A stretch of 64,000 nucleotides of DNA, from NCBI RefSeq assembly GCF_900604355.1, contig NZ_UWOE01000001.1:2232001-2296000 (forward strand), given 5' to 3'. Under the pieces are notes generated by a model. The model saw only the letters and a program-made list of their open reading frames with translations, was not told where the DNA came from and did no database searches. The stretch is from Luxibacter massiliensis (lineage in GTDB: Bacteria > Bacillota > Clostridia > Lachnospirales > Lachnospiraceae). The position numbers and the translations under genes are program-made. Positions 1-7,788 of this stretch are shown here, in pieces; within the stretch, counting starts at the first letter, position 1; every line of letters starts with the position of its first letter.

Positions 1-107
1 TTCCTGACTGCCTCCAGTCTGGGCATACCCTCCACCTGCCTGTACATCCTTACGTCCATCAGATCCCCCCACTCCTCAAATTTTATTTTCTGCCGTGACG
101 CCCTCAT
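1..107 (-). CDS. Partial unidentified ORF downstream of folE
   Basis: The minus strand stays open from inside the end of folE to the window edge, so this is the 5' end of a gene cut off by the window. Possible starts are ATG at 107 (no clear ribosome site), at 59 (preceded by GGAG about 12 bases upstream) or at 47. The readable N-terminus ends in MYRQVEGMPRLEAVR. Position directly after folE suggests a member of the folate operon, for example an HD-domain protein, but too little is visible to name it. Confidence 0.35.
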   Translation of the reverse strand, partial: MRASRQKIKFEEWGDLMDVRMYRQVEGMPRLEAVR

Positions 108-172
108 ATAGATAGTGCCCGGCCAGTCACAGCTGGCCAGCCCCAGGCACCTTTTTATGCGAATGGGCGTCT

Positions 173-727
173 CTACCGCAGCATCTGGAAAAAGAGATTT
201 ACCAGCTCCTGCTCCTCCTCAAACACCCCCCGTTTTACTAAGGTCACTGTCCTGCTGCCCGGCTTCTTAATGCCCCGCATTGTCATGCACATATGTTCTG
301 CCTCTAACATGACAAGCACGCCTTTTGGCCCCAGGTTCTCCATAAGGGCGTCTGCAATCTGCCCGGTCAGTTGTTCCTGGATCTGCAGCCTTTTGGCAAA
401 CACCTCCACTGTCCGGGCCAGTTTACTTAACCCCACAACCCTCCCGTCCGGTATATAAGCTATATGTGCCTTCCCGTAAAAGGGCAGCAGATGATGCTCA
501 CAGGTGGAATAAAAAGTAATGCCCTTTTCCACCACCATCTCATTATTATCCGCATGAAATGTTTTTTTCAGATGCTGGGCTGCATCTTCCCACATGCCGC
601 CGTATATTTCCTCATACATCCTGGCAATACGGCTGGGCGTCTGGCTGAGTCCCTCTCTCTTGGGATCCTCCCCAATCCCCTCCAGCAGAAGTTCTACTGC
701 CTGTTTTATTTTCTCCTGATCTACCAT
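173..727 (-). CDS. folE: GTP cyclohydrolase I
   Basis: Converts GTP to 7,8-dihydroneopterin triphosphate, the first step of tetrahydrofolate synthesis, in the cytoplasm. The 184-residue protein has the usual length of the single-domain enzyme. Visible signatures are STCEHHLLPFYGKAHIAYIP (zinc cysteine and histidine, catalytic histidines), GLSKLARTVEVFAKRLQIQE and EHMCMTMRGIKKPGS (second zinc cysteine). Its ATG overlaps the last 7 bases of folC, so the two genes are probably translationally coupled. Family assignment is secure. Confidence 0.97.
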   Translation of the reverse strand: MVDQEKIKQAVELLLEGIGEDPKREGLSQTPSRIARMYEEIYGGMWEDAAQHLKKTFHADNNEMVVEKGITFYSTCEHHLLPFYGKAHIAYIPDGRVVGLSKLARTVEVFAKRLQIQEQLTGQIADALMENLGPKGVLVMLEAEHMCMTMRGIKKPGSRTVTLVKRGVFEEEQELVNLFFQMLR

Positions 728-2019
728 TGTTTTCCCCCCATACGTTTAACCAGATTTCTTACCTGGCCCAGATAAGACAGAGAGCCGAAAGCTAATACGG
801 TGCCTTCTGCCCCTGCCTCCCTCCATGCCGATTTTACCGCCCCGGGGATATCCGCTGCCGCCTCTGTCCGGGGACAGTACATATCCGCCGCTTTCTTCAG
901 CTCCTCCCCAGGCAGGCTGCGCTGTCTATCCGGCAGGTCTACGGTAAAAATCTTCTCTGCCATAGGCCCCATGGTCTGTAAAATCTTATGATATTCTTTA
1001 TCCCGGAATACCCCCATGATCAAAATCAATTTCCTTCCTGGCAGGCAGGCCTCCACTGTCTCCTTAAGCCTTTCTGCAGCCCCTTCGTTGTGGGCTCCGT
1101 CCACAAAAAACAATGGATTTTGGCTGACACATTCGAACCGGCCAGGCCATCTTGTCTCTGCAAACCCTTCCCGGACTGCTTCCCCAGAGACAGTATATCC
1201 CAGGCCCCTCAATGACTCCAATACCTCCAGGGCCAGACACGCATTTTCCACCTGATGTATGCCGGCCAGGTTCAGCCTGAGATTCCTGTAATCTCCATAG
1301 CTTATATTCTGCCCACTCCAGCTAACGTCAGTGACCTCTGCCCTGTCGGGAAACGCAGTAATCAACTGGCTTTTTACTTGGGCGGCCTTTTCTTTTAATA
1401 CCTCCATGACCTCCGGCTCCTGCCTGGCTGTCACAGTGATGCAGCCATATTTAATAATACCGGCCTTATTTCTTGCTATTTCTTCCAGCGTACCGCCCAG
1501 GAACCCCATATGGTCACGGCTGATAGAAGTAAAGACTGCAGCCTGTGTGTTCTTTACAATGTTGGTAGCATCCAACGTTCCTCCAAGGCCTGTCTCCAGT
1601 ACCACAATGTGGCATTTCTTTTTTTTGAAATACAAAAAAGCTATTGCCGTTTCCGCCTCAAACACAGTGGGACTTGTCTCCCCCTTAGCTTCCATGCGGG
1701 CAATAGCTTTTTGAACCAACCCTGCTGATTCCGCGAACTCCTCTTCAGATATCCACTCTCCGTCTATCTGAATCCGCTCCAAATAGGAAACCACTGTCGG
1801 TGAAACATATCTGCCGGTCCTGTACCCTGCCTTGCTTAAAATAGTCGAAATATACGCAAGCACAGAGCCTTTTCCATTCGTTCCTGCAATATGTATGAAC
1901 TTTAAGTCATCCTGGGGATCCCCAAGTTCACGCAACAGACCTCGAATCGTATCCAAGCCAAGTACACTTCCGTATTTCGACACTTCGTCCAAATATACCC
2001 TTGCTTCTTTATAGGTCAC
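721..2019 (-). CDS. folC: Bifunctional folylpolyglutamate/dihydrofolate synthase
   Basis: Adds glutamate to (dihydro)folates with ATP. The 432-residue Mur-ligase-like protein shows the P-loop in IHIAGTNGKGSVLAYIS, the family motif VLETGLGGTLDATN, the Mur-type TSISRDHMGFLGGTLEEIA segment and the C-terminal domain motif FFVDGAHNEGA. The start is GTG at 2019, preceded by AAAGGA; no better ATG lies near. It is the first gene of a folC-folE unit and overlaps folE. Whether it also makes dihydrofolate (bifunctional) cannot be read from sequence alone. Confidence 0.95.
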   Translation of the reverse strand: MTYKEARVYLDEVSKYGSVLGLDTIRGLLRELGDPQDDLKFIHIAGTNGKGSVLAYISTILSKAGYRTGRYVSPTVVSYLERIQIDGEWISEEEFAESAGLVQKAIARMEAKGETSPTVFEAETAIAFLYFKKKKCHIVVLETGLGGTLDATNIVKNTQAAVFTSISRDHMGFLGGTLEEIARNKAGIIKYGCITVTARQEPEVMEVLKEKAAQVKSQLITAFPDRAEVTDVSWSGQNISYGDYRNLRLNLAGIHQVENACLALEVLESLRGLGYTVSGEAVREGFAETRWPGRFECVSQNPLFFVDGAHNEGAAERLKETVEACLPGRKLILIMGVFRDKEYHKILQTMGPMAEKIFTVDLPDRQRSLPGEELKKAADMYCPRTEAAADIPGAVKSAWREAGAEGTVLAFGSLSYLGQVRNLVKRMGGKQW

Positions 2020-2119
2020 GTTTCTCGTTTCCTTTCTCTTATTTATAAATGGCGATATGCCACTGTTGTCAATAATAGCACTAAAATCCCTTTCCTACAA
2101 GTGAAAATAGGAGTGAAAC

Positions 2120-2166
2120 AAAAAACGCCAGCCAGCCTGGCATACTTATATCCCTGCTGGTTGGCG
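2120..2166 (-). terminator. Rho-independent terminator of hydrogenase operon 1
   Basis: On the minus strand an 11-bp stem (CGCCAACCAGC pairing with GCTGGCTGGCG, one wobble) with a loop of about 19 bases is followed by TTTTTT. It sits 28 bases after the hydA stop and before folC, so it separates the hydrogenase transcript from the folate genes. Confidence 0.9.
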
Positions 2167-2194
2167 CTTCTGCCCTTCTACTTAAATCCTCGAT

Positions 2195-3895
2195 CTACTG
2201 AGCCAGGCTTTCATCCCTTGTATGCAGCAGCTCATGTTCTTTCCCTTTCAGGATACCGTCATAAACTGTTGTAATAATCGGATTCTCATTCGGAAGCTTA
2301 ATCTGTGCAAGGCTGTCAATCTTATAAATGCCTTCCAGCCTGGCCTTTTTCGTCCTGGGGCCAATGGGCACTGGCTGCCCGCCGCCGGCAATGCAGCCCC
2401 TCTTGCATGCCATGACTTCCACAAAATCATAGTATGCTTCCCCAGATTCTATCTTCTCAAGCACCTCTGCCGCGCACTGCAGGCCATTTACTACCGCTAT
2501 TTTAACTTCACGGTCGCCCAGTTTGACAGACGCCTCTTTAATGCCGTCCACACCGCGCACTCCTGTAAAACTGATGGCCTCTAAATCTTCGGCGCGGTTG
2601 CTGTTCACAAGGCGCCGCAGAACTGCCTCTGTTACTCCGCCTGTTACTCCGAAAATGGCCCCTGCCCCAGACGCAATGCCAAAAGGCATATCCAAAGCTT
2701 CTGGTTTCACCTGGGCCAGGTCAATTCCCGCCTCCTGGATCATTCGTGTAATCTCTGTGGTAGTCAGCACGTAATCAACGTTCTGTTCCCCCTTATTAAA
2801 CTGATCGGGCCTTCTAATCTCTGCCTTTTTCGCCGTACAGGGCATGATCGAAATCACCACTGTCTTTCTTGGCTCTGACTGCCCTTTCATACGTGCTTCT
2901 TCCTTGATAAGCGCCCCGAACATTGCCTGAGGGGAACGGCAGGTTGAAAGATGCTTCTGATACTGGGGATATTTATTCTCACAGAATTTGACCCATGCCG
3001 GACAGCAGGAAGTAAACAGAGGAAGATGTTCCCCTGCCTGAAGCCGGTGCAAAAACTCCTCCGCCTCTTCCATCACAGTAAGGTCTGCGCCGAAATTGGT
3101 GTCATACACCTCGTCAAACCCGATGCGGCGCAAAGCTGCGACAAGGCGGCCCAATGTATTCTCCCCCTTTTTAATACCAAACTTATCTCCCACTGCCACA
3201 CGCACTGCAGGGGCGATCTGGGCCACAACCCTGATATTTTTGTCCGCAAGGACCTTCCATACATGCTCAACATCCTGCTTGATTGTGATGGCGCCGGTAG
3301 GACATACTGCGCGGCACTGCCCGCACCCTACACAGTCTGTATGTGCCAGATCTTTATTAAATGCTGTAGTCACCTGCATTTTAGACCCCCGGAAAGCAAA
3401 ATCCAATACCCCCAGTCCCTGTATCTCATCACAGGTACGCACACAATCACCGCAGAGAATACACTTATTTGGATCCCGGATTACACAATCTGATGTGGCA
3501 TCCTGGGGAAGCTGCTTTTTGTTATTCTCAAAACGGACATTGGTAATGCCAAGCTGCCTTGACAGCTTCTGCAGAGTACAGACTCCGTTTTTCCCACAGG
3601 TCGTACAATCCCTGCAATGGGAGGCTAGAAGCAGTTCAATAATCATTCTCCTGTGGTGCTGCAGCCTGGGTGTATTGGTGTAGATCACCATGCCGTCCCT
3701 TGGGATCTCTGAGCAGGATGCAAAGATTCTTCCTCTGTCATCCTCAACTACGCACATACGGCAGGCCCCATATGTAGAAAGCTCAGAATGATAACAGAAT
3801 GTAGGAAGGTCAATTCCAGATTTACGTATGATAGAAAGAACATTTTTCTCATTTGTAAAAGCCACTCTTCTATTGTTAATTGTTATAAAACCCAT
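2195..3895 (-). CDS. hydA: [FeFe]-hydrogenase catalytic subunit, NAD-linked (HydA, copy 1)
   Basis: Catalytic subunit of a multimeric [FeFe] hydrogenase. The 566-residue protein has, in order, a NuoG-like [2Fe-2S] domain (C34, GACRMC), a histidine-containing [4Fe-4S] segment (HCRDCTTCGKNGVC), two ferredoxin clusters (CILCGDCVRTC, CVGCGQCRAVCP) and the H-cluster domain with all three canonical loops: L1 TSCCPAW, L2 MPCTAKKAE, L3 EVMACKRGCIAGGGQP. It lies 12 bases after hydB. Together with hydB and hydC it should form a HydABC complex that couples H2 to NAD(H) and ferredoxin; bifurcation is known for such trimers but is inferred here. The C-terminal small-subunit tail is also present. Confidence 0.95.
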   Translation of the reverse strand: MGFITINNRRVAFTNEKNVLSIIRKSGIDLPTFCYHSELSTYGACRMCVVEDDRGRIFASCSEIPRDGMVIYTNTPRLQHHRRMIIELLLASHCRDCTTCGKNGVCTLQKLSRQLGITNVRFENNKKQLPQDATSDCVIRDPNKCILCGDCVRTCDEIQGLGVLDFAFRGSKMQVTTAFNKDLAHTDCVGCGQCRAVCPTGAITIKQDVEHVWKVLADKNIRVVAQIAPAVRVAVGDKFGIKKGENTLGRLVAALRRIGFDEVYDTNFGADLTVMEEAEEFLHRLQAGEHLPLFTSCCPAWVKFCENKYPQYQKHLSTCRSPQAMFGALIKEEARMKGQSEPRKTVVISIMPCTAKKAEIRRPDQFNKGEQNVDYVLTTTEITRMIQEAGIDLAQVKPEALDMPFGIASGAGAIFGVTGGVTEAVLRRLVNSNRAEDLEAISFTGVRGVDGIKEASVKLGDREVKIAVVNGLQCAAEVLEKIESGEAYYDFVEVMACKRGCIAGGGQPVPIGPRTKKARLEGIYKIDSLAQIKLPNENPIITTVYDGILKGKEHELLHTRDESLAQ

Positions 3896-3907
3896 GCTCT
3901 TTTCCTC

Positions 3908-5794
3908 CTACCCTTCTATATGTATTGCGCCGAAAGCACATGCACTCTCACAGGCGCCGCACTTAATACATTTTTCATTGTCAATCACATATGGTTCCTT
4001 TATCCTTCCGCTGATAGCGCCTACGGGACAGTTCCTTGCACATTTAGAACATCCCTTGCACCGTTCCTCACTGATAATAAATCTCCGAAGTGCAGTACAT
4101 GTGTGGGAAGTACATTTCTTCTCAACAACATGCTCCAAATATTCCTCACGGAACAGTTTCAAAGTACTCATGACCGGCAGCGCCGCGCTTTTCCCCAGGC
4201 CGCAGAGTGCAGTCTCCGTGATCGTGGTGGCAAGTTCCTCCAGCAGGTCCAAATCCTCTGGTTTTCCATTTCCCGCCACGATCCTTTCCAGAATCTCCAG
4301 CATCCTTTTTGTACCTTCCCGGCAGGGAACACATTTTCCGCAGCTCTCGTTCTGTGTAAAATTCATGAAGAAGCGGGCCACCTCGACCATACAGGTACGG
4401 CTGTCCATGACTACCAGTCCGCCTGAGCCTATCATTGCCCCCATCTTTTTTAAAGAATCAAAATCCAGCTCTACGTCCAGATGAGGGGTTATCAGGCATC
4501 CTCCTGAAGGCCCTCCTATCTGTACAGCCTTAAACTCTCCGTCTCCTTTAATGCCTCCCCCAATATCGTAGATGACCTCTCTTAAGGTAGTCCCCATAGG
4601 AACTTCAATCAATCCCGTATGTTTCACGCTTCCGGTCAGGGCGAAAGCCTTTGTCCCGGGACTGTTCTCTGGCCCAATACTCTTAAACCACTGGGCCCCC
4701 TCCTGGATAATCATAGGCACATTGGCAAAGGTTTCCACGTTATTGAGGACTGTCGGCTTGGCGAACAGCCCCTGCTCTACTGTCCTTGGAGGCTTCACCC
4801 TGGGCATCCCCCGGTTTCCTTCGATGGAGGCTGTCAGGGCGCTTCCTTCCCCACATACGAAAGCGCCCGCCCCTCTGTTAATGTGCAGCCGGAAGGAAAA
4901 ACCTGTCCCTAAGATATTATCGCCTAAAAGTCCGCAGCTCTCGGCCTGTTCAATGGCCAGCTTCAGCCTGCTGATTGCCAGAGGATACTCTGCGCGCACA
5001 TAGACATACCCCTCCTGTGCGCCTACAGCGTAGGCGGCAATCATCATGCCTTCAATCATCTTATGGGGGTCGCCCTCCATGATGCTTCTATCCATGAATG
5101 CCCCCGGGTCACCTTCATCCCCATTACAGACTACAAAGCGCACCTTCTCCGGCTGCCTTGCCACCTGGGACCATTTATAACCTGTCTGGAAGCCGCCGCC
5201 CCCACGCCCCCGCAGGTTAGATTCTGTAATCTCCTGTATAACCTCCTGGGGTTTCATTTCGAACAAAACCTTTTCCAAGGCACAATAGCCGCCTGTGGAT
5301 ATGTATTCCTGAATGTGCTCAGCATCAATATGGCCGCAGTTTTTCAAGACATTTCTTGTCTGCTTCTTATAAAAAGGAATGTCCTCCTGCTTCTGGTATT
5401 CTACTCCATCCTGTTTAAAAAGCAGGTGCCGGATAGGCTCCCCCTTTTCTATTGTCCTGTGGAAAATCTCGTCACAGTCCTCTGGCTGTACTTTTGTATA
5501 CAAAATACCATGGGGTTCGATCCTCATCAGGGGGCCCATCTCACAGAAACCATGGCATCCACTTTTCTTAACTCCGATTGCGCCGTCACCGTGGGCGATC
5601 TCAGGCCCAAAATGAACCTCCACATCTGGATTCTCTTTTGCCAGCTCACACATTCTGTCAAATATAGCTCCTGATCCTCCTGCCAGGCATCCGGTTCCCG
5701 CACAAATCAGCACTCTGCATTTACTGCTCTCCATCTGTATCTTTGAAGCCTTGCGGACCTGCCCCAGATCCTCTCTGTTTTTAATTCTTTCCAT
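3908..5794 (-). CDS. hydB: NuoF-like NAD(H)-binding hydrogenase subunit (HydB, copy 1)
   Basis: Binds FMN and NAD(H) and passes electrons to HydA. The 628-residue protein starts with a thioredoxin-like [2Fe-2S] domain (CAGTGCLAGG, GCHGFCEMG), then the NuoF flavin/NAD region (GRGGGGFQTGYKW, NGDEGDPGAFMDR), an SLBB domain, the NuoF [4Fe-4S] motif ESCGKCVPCREGT, and a C-terminal two-cluster ferredoxin (CKGCSKCARNCP, CIKCGACESACA). The glycine-rich loop differs from the usual GRGGAGFPTG of copy 2. Ribosome site GAGGAG precedes the ATG; it starts 3 bases after hydC stops. Confidence 0.95.
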   Translation of the reverse strand: MERIKNREDLGQVRKASKIQMESSKCRVLICAGTGCLAGGSGAIFDRMCELAKENPDVEVHFGPEIAHGDGAIGVKKSGCHGFCEMGPLMRIEPHGILYTKVQPEDCDEIFHRTIEKGEPIRHLLFKQDGVEYQKQEDIPFYKKQTRNVLKNCGHIDAEHIQEYISTGGYCALEKVLFEMKPQEVIQEITESNLRGRGGGGFQTGYKWSQVARQPEKVRFVVCNGDEGDPGAFMDRSIMEGDPHKMIEGMMIAAYAVGAQEGYVYVRAEYPLAISRLKLAIEQAESCGLLGDNILGTGFSFRLHINRGAGAFVCGEGSALTASIEGNRGMPRVKPPRTVEQGLFAKPTVLNNVETFANVPMIIQEGAQWFKSIGPENSPGTKAFALTGSVKHTGLIEVPMGTTLREVIYDIGGGIKGDGEFKAVQIGGPSGGCLITPHLDVELDFDSLKKMGAMIGSGGLVVMDSRTCMVEVARFFMNFTQNESCGKCVPCREGTKRMLEILERIVAGNGKPEDLDLLEELATTITETALCGLGKSAALPVMSTLKLFREEYLEHVVEKKCTSHTCTALRRFIISEERCKGCSKCARNCPVGAISGRIKEPYVIDNEKCIKCGACESACAFGAIHIEG

Positions 5795-5797
5795 TTT

Positions 5798-6271
5798 CTA
5801 AGCTCCTCTCAATTCGTGAATCAATTCTGCCGCCGCATCTGGGGTCATTGCCGGGTATACTTTATCATTTACTGTCAGGACCGGCGCAAGTCCGCAGGCG
5901 CCGAGGCAGGAGACGGTTTCCAGCGTAAAGAGCATATCATCCGTTGTAGCTTTGTCCTTTGAGAGTCCCAGCTCACTGTAAAGCCTTTCCAGGATGGGAA
6001 TAGATTTGCGCACATGACAGGCTGTCCCGTCACATACTTTTATGATATATTTTCCTTTTGGCTCAAAAGAAAAATTCTCATAAAAAGTCGCTACACTGTA
6101 GGCCTTGGCTTCATTGATTCCCAGCTTACTGGCAACATAGCTTAGAAGCTCTGGCGGAAGGTAGCGGTATTCAGTCTGAATATCCTGGATAATAGGGATA
6201 AGGGATGCCTGTTCGTCACCGTGTGATGCTATGATCTCGTCAGCCTTATCATAATAGGTCTGTTCTAACAT
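5798..6271 (-). CDS. hydC: NuoE-like [2Fe-2S] hydrogenase subunit (HydC, copy 1)
   Basis: The smallest subunit of the HydABC-type complex, a thioredoxin-fold [2Fe-2S] protein. At 157 residues it has the family size. The four cluster cysteines are visible in VCDGTACHVRK and SCLGACGLAPV. It is first of the three genes, with a GGAGG-type site just upstream, so transcription runs hydC-hydB-hydA. No regulatory gene is attached to this copy, unlike the second locus at 22-30 kb. Confidence 0.94.
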   Translation of the reverse strand: MLEQTYYDKADEIIASHGDEQASLIPIIQDIQTEYRYLPPELLSYVASKLGINEAKAYSVATFYENFSFEPKGKYIIKVCDGTACHVRKSIPILERLYSELGLSKDKATTDDMLFTLETVSCLGACGLAPVLTVNDKVYPAMTPDAAAELIHELRGA

Positions 6272-6486
6272 GGGATACCTCCTTTAAAATATACTCTCTT
6301 TATCAACTGAGCATATGTATTATATAGTTAAAATTTTATCAATTAAGCACTATTATATGTTAAATTCCACTAATAATCAATATGAAATCGAAAAAAATAA
6401 TAGGGAAATATGACAGGCGCCCGCCGTATCTAAGATTCAATTTATGGCAAAATTCTGTATCTCCAATGTATACCTGGATTTAGAAT
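6272..6486. other. AT-rich intergenic region with hydC1 promoter
   Basis: This AT-rich gap separates the PfkB gene from hydC. On the minus strand a TATAAT hexamer (plus-strand attata at 6329-6334) and two copies of TTGATAAA (about 6310-6317 and 6335-6342) are visible, consistent with the hydrogenase promoter and perhaps a regulator site. No clear Rex or Fur palindrome was found. Confidence 0.4.
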
Positions 6487-7524
6487 TCATGGCCTGTGCC
6501 GTTGGGCTATTTCAGAAATCCCCCTCGCCAATTCTATCCCGAGCCTTTCCATCTCAGCAAGACGCCTCATGCCGCTGATGGAATCTTCCGCTGTCAGGCT
6601 GCACACTGCAGATAGATTGGCAAACTGCAGCGCCTCCTTAACCGGATACTCCTGGTATAACGCATACAGCATGCCGGCGCAGAAGGCATCCCCTGCCCCC
6701 ACGCTGCCTTTTATAAAACCCTCTGGGAGGCAAAATCCGGGGGCCTCCCAATAGTTCCCCTGGCAGTCCAGGGCGTATCCCCCCTCGGGTGCATGGATTA
6801 CAGCCAGCGTCCCCACACCCATACGGTGTAAACGCAGTAAAATTTCTTTTATTTTTTTCTTGTCAATATTCCCCTGCCTATCCCGGGGGGTAATGTCAGT
6901 GATATTCCCCCCTTCTATTTCATTGGCTATAAAATAGTCACAGTACTTCAGGCAGGGCGCCACAACCTGGCCAAACCGCCCGCCCTCCTCACTGGCCACA
7001 TCCATGGATGTCTGAATCCCTCTTTTCTGGGCCATCGCAAGTGTCTTTGCCATCACGCTCCCATAAACCTCCTCCCTGGCATCCATTGCATCCAGCAGAA
7101 GCGCGTACCCTATGTGTAAGATGGATGCCTCCATACAGGCTATTTCCTCCTCTGAAAGTACAAATTCTTTATTTGCCCCTCTTCTGTGAAAAAAAGTCCT
7201 TTCTCCAGTAGCTTTCACGGACATAACATCTGTATAAGAAGTGCTTTCCTCTGGTGAATACTGTATGCCTTCCACAGGCACCCCAAGTTTTTTTAACTGG
7301 CTGCGTATAAATTCACCATCCTCATCCGTCCCTGTACGCCCATAACAGGAAAGGGGGATGGAGCTATCCATAATTGCCAGGCCTGCCGCTGTATTCCCGG
7401 CGCATCCTCCAATACACCGGTATTCTTTTTCTATATTGCATAACATTCCCCTGGCTGGCCAGATATCTGTTATTTTTACATGGTCTACAATCAGATTGCC
7501 TGCAACTGCAATTCCTTTCCTCAT
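6487..7524 (-). CDS. PfkB-family sugar kinase
   Basis: ATP-dependent kinase of the ribokinase/PfkB family, likely acting on a sugar released by the neighbouring glycosidase. The start is taken at the ATG at 7524 because AAAGGAGGAG lies just upstream; an in-frame ATG further up has no ribosome site. The protein has the N-terminal substrate region GGCAGNTAAG and the C-terminal anion-hole/catalytic motif KGSVGAGDAFCAGM with the base Asp. The substrate is unknown. It follows the six-hairpin protein gene, separated by the 61-bp tandem repeat, and is probably part of the same carbohydrate island. Confidence 0.88.
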   Translation of the reverse strand: MRKGIAVAGNLIVDHVKITDIWPARGMLCNIEKEYRCIGGCAGNTAAGLAIMDSSIPLSCYGRTGTDEDGEFIRSQLKKLGVPVEGIQYSPEESTSYTDVMSVKATGERTFFHRRGANKEFVLSEEEIACMEASILHIGYALLLDAMDAREEVYGSVMAKTLAMAQKRGIQTSMDVASEEGGRFGQVVAPCLKYCDYFIANEIEGGNITDITPRDRQGNIDKKKIKEILLRLHRMGVGTLAVIHAPEGGYALDCQGNYWEAPGFCLPEGFIKGSVGAGDAFCAGMLYALYQEYPVKEALQFANLSAVCSLTAEDSISGMRRLAEMERLGIELARGISEIAQRHRP

Positions 7525-7571
7525 TTCCTCTCCTCCTTTAAAACCATCCATTTTATCATGATACTCAAAAT

Positions 7572-7788
7572 ACATGTATTACGGGGTGCCCTGTGGGTAT
7601 ACCCTATTGGACGTAGTCCACCCGTCCGAAGGACATGTGTTACGGGGTGCCCTGGGGGCATACCCTATTGGACGTAGTCCACCTGTCCGAAGGACATGTG
7701 TTACGGGGTGCCCTGGGGGTATACCTTATTGGACGTAGTCCACCTGTCCGAAGGACATGTGTTACGGGGTGCCCTGGGGGCATACCTT
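7572..7788. repeat. 61-bp tandem repeat, about 3.6 copies
   Basis: Units begin at 7572, 7633, 7694 and 7755 and differ by only a few substitutions. Each holds TACGGGGTGCCCTGGGGG and TTGGACGTAGTCCA-like segments. There are no unique spacers, so it is not a CRISPR array. The last partial copy encodes the final residues and stop codon of the glycosidase-like gene. It lies between that gene and the PfkB gene. Confidence 0.93.

Noticed and set aside
3096..3683. Plus-strand ORF opposite HydA1
   Set aside because: Shadow of HydA1, which has all three H-cluster loops.
6272..6486. Rex operator upstream of hydC1
   Set aside because: Only partial TTGATAAA half sites are present; no TTGTTAA-TTAACAA palindrome.
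7572..7788. CRISPR array
   Set aside because: The units are direct tandem copies with no unique spacers and no cas genes nearby.
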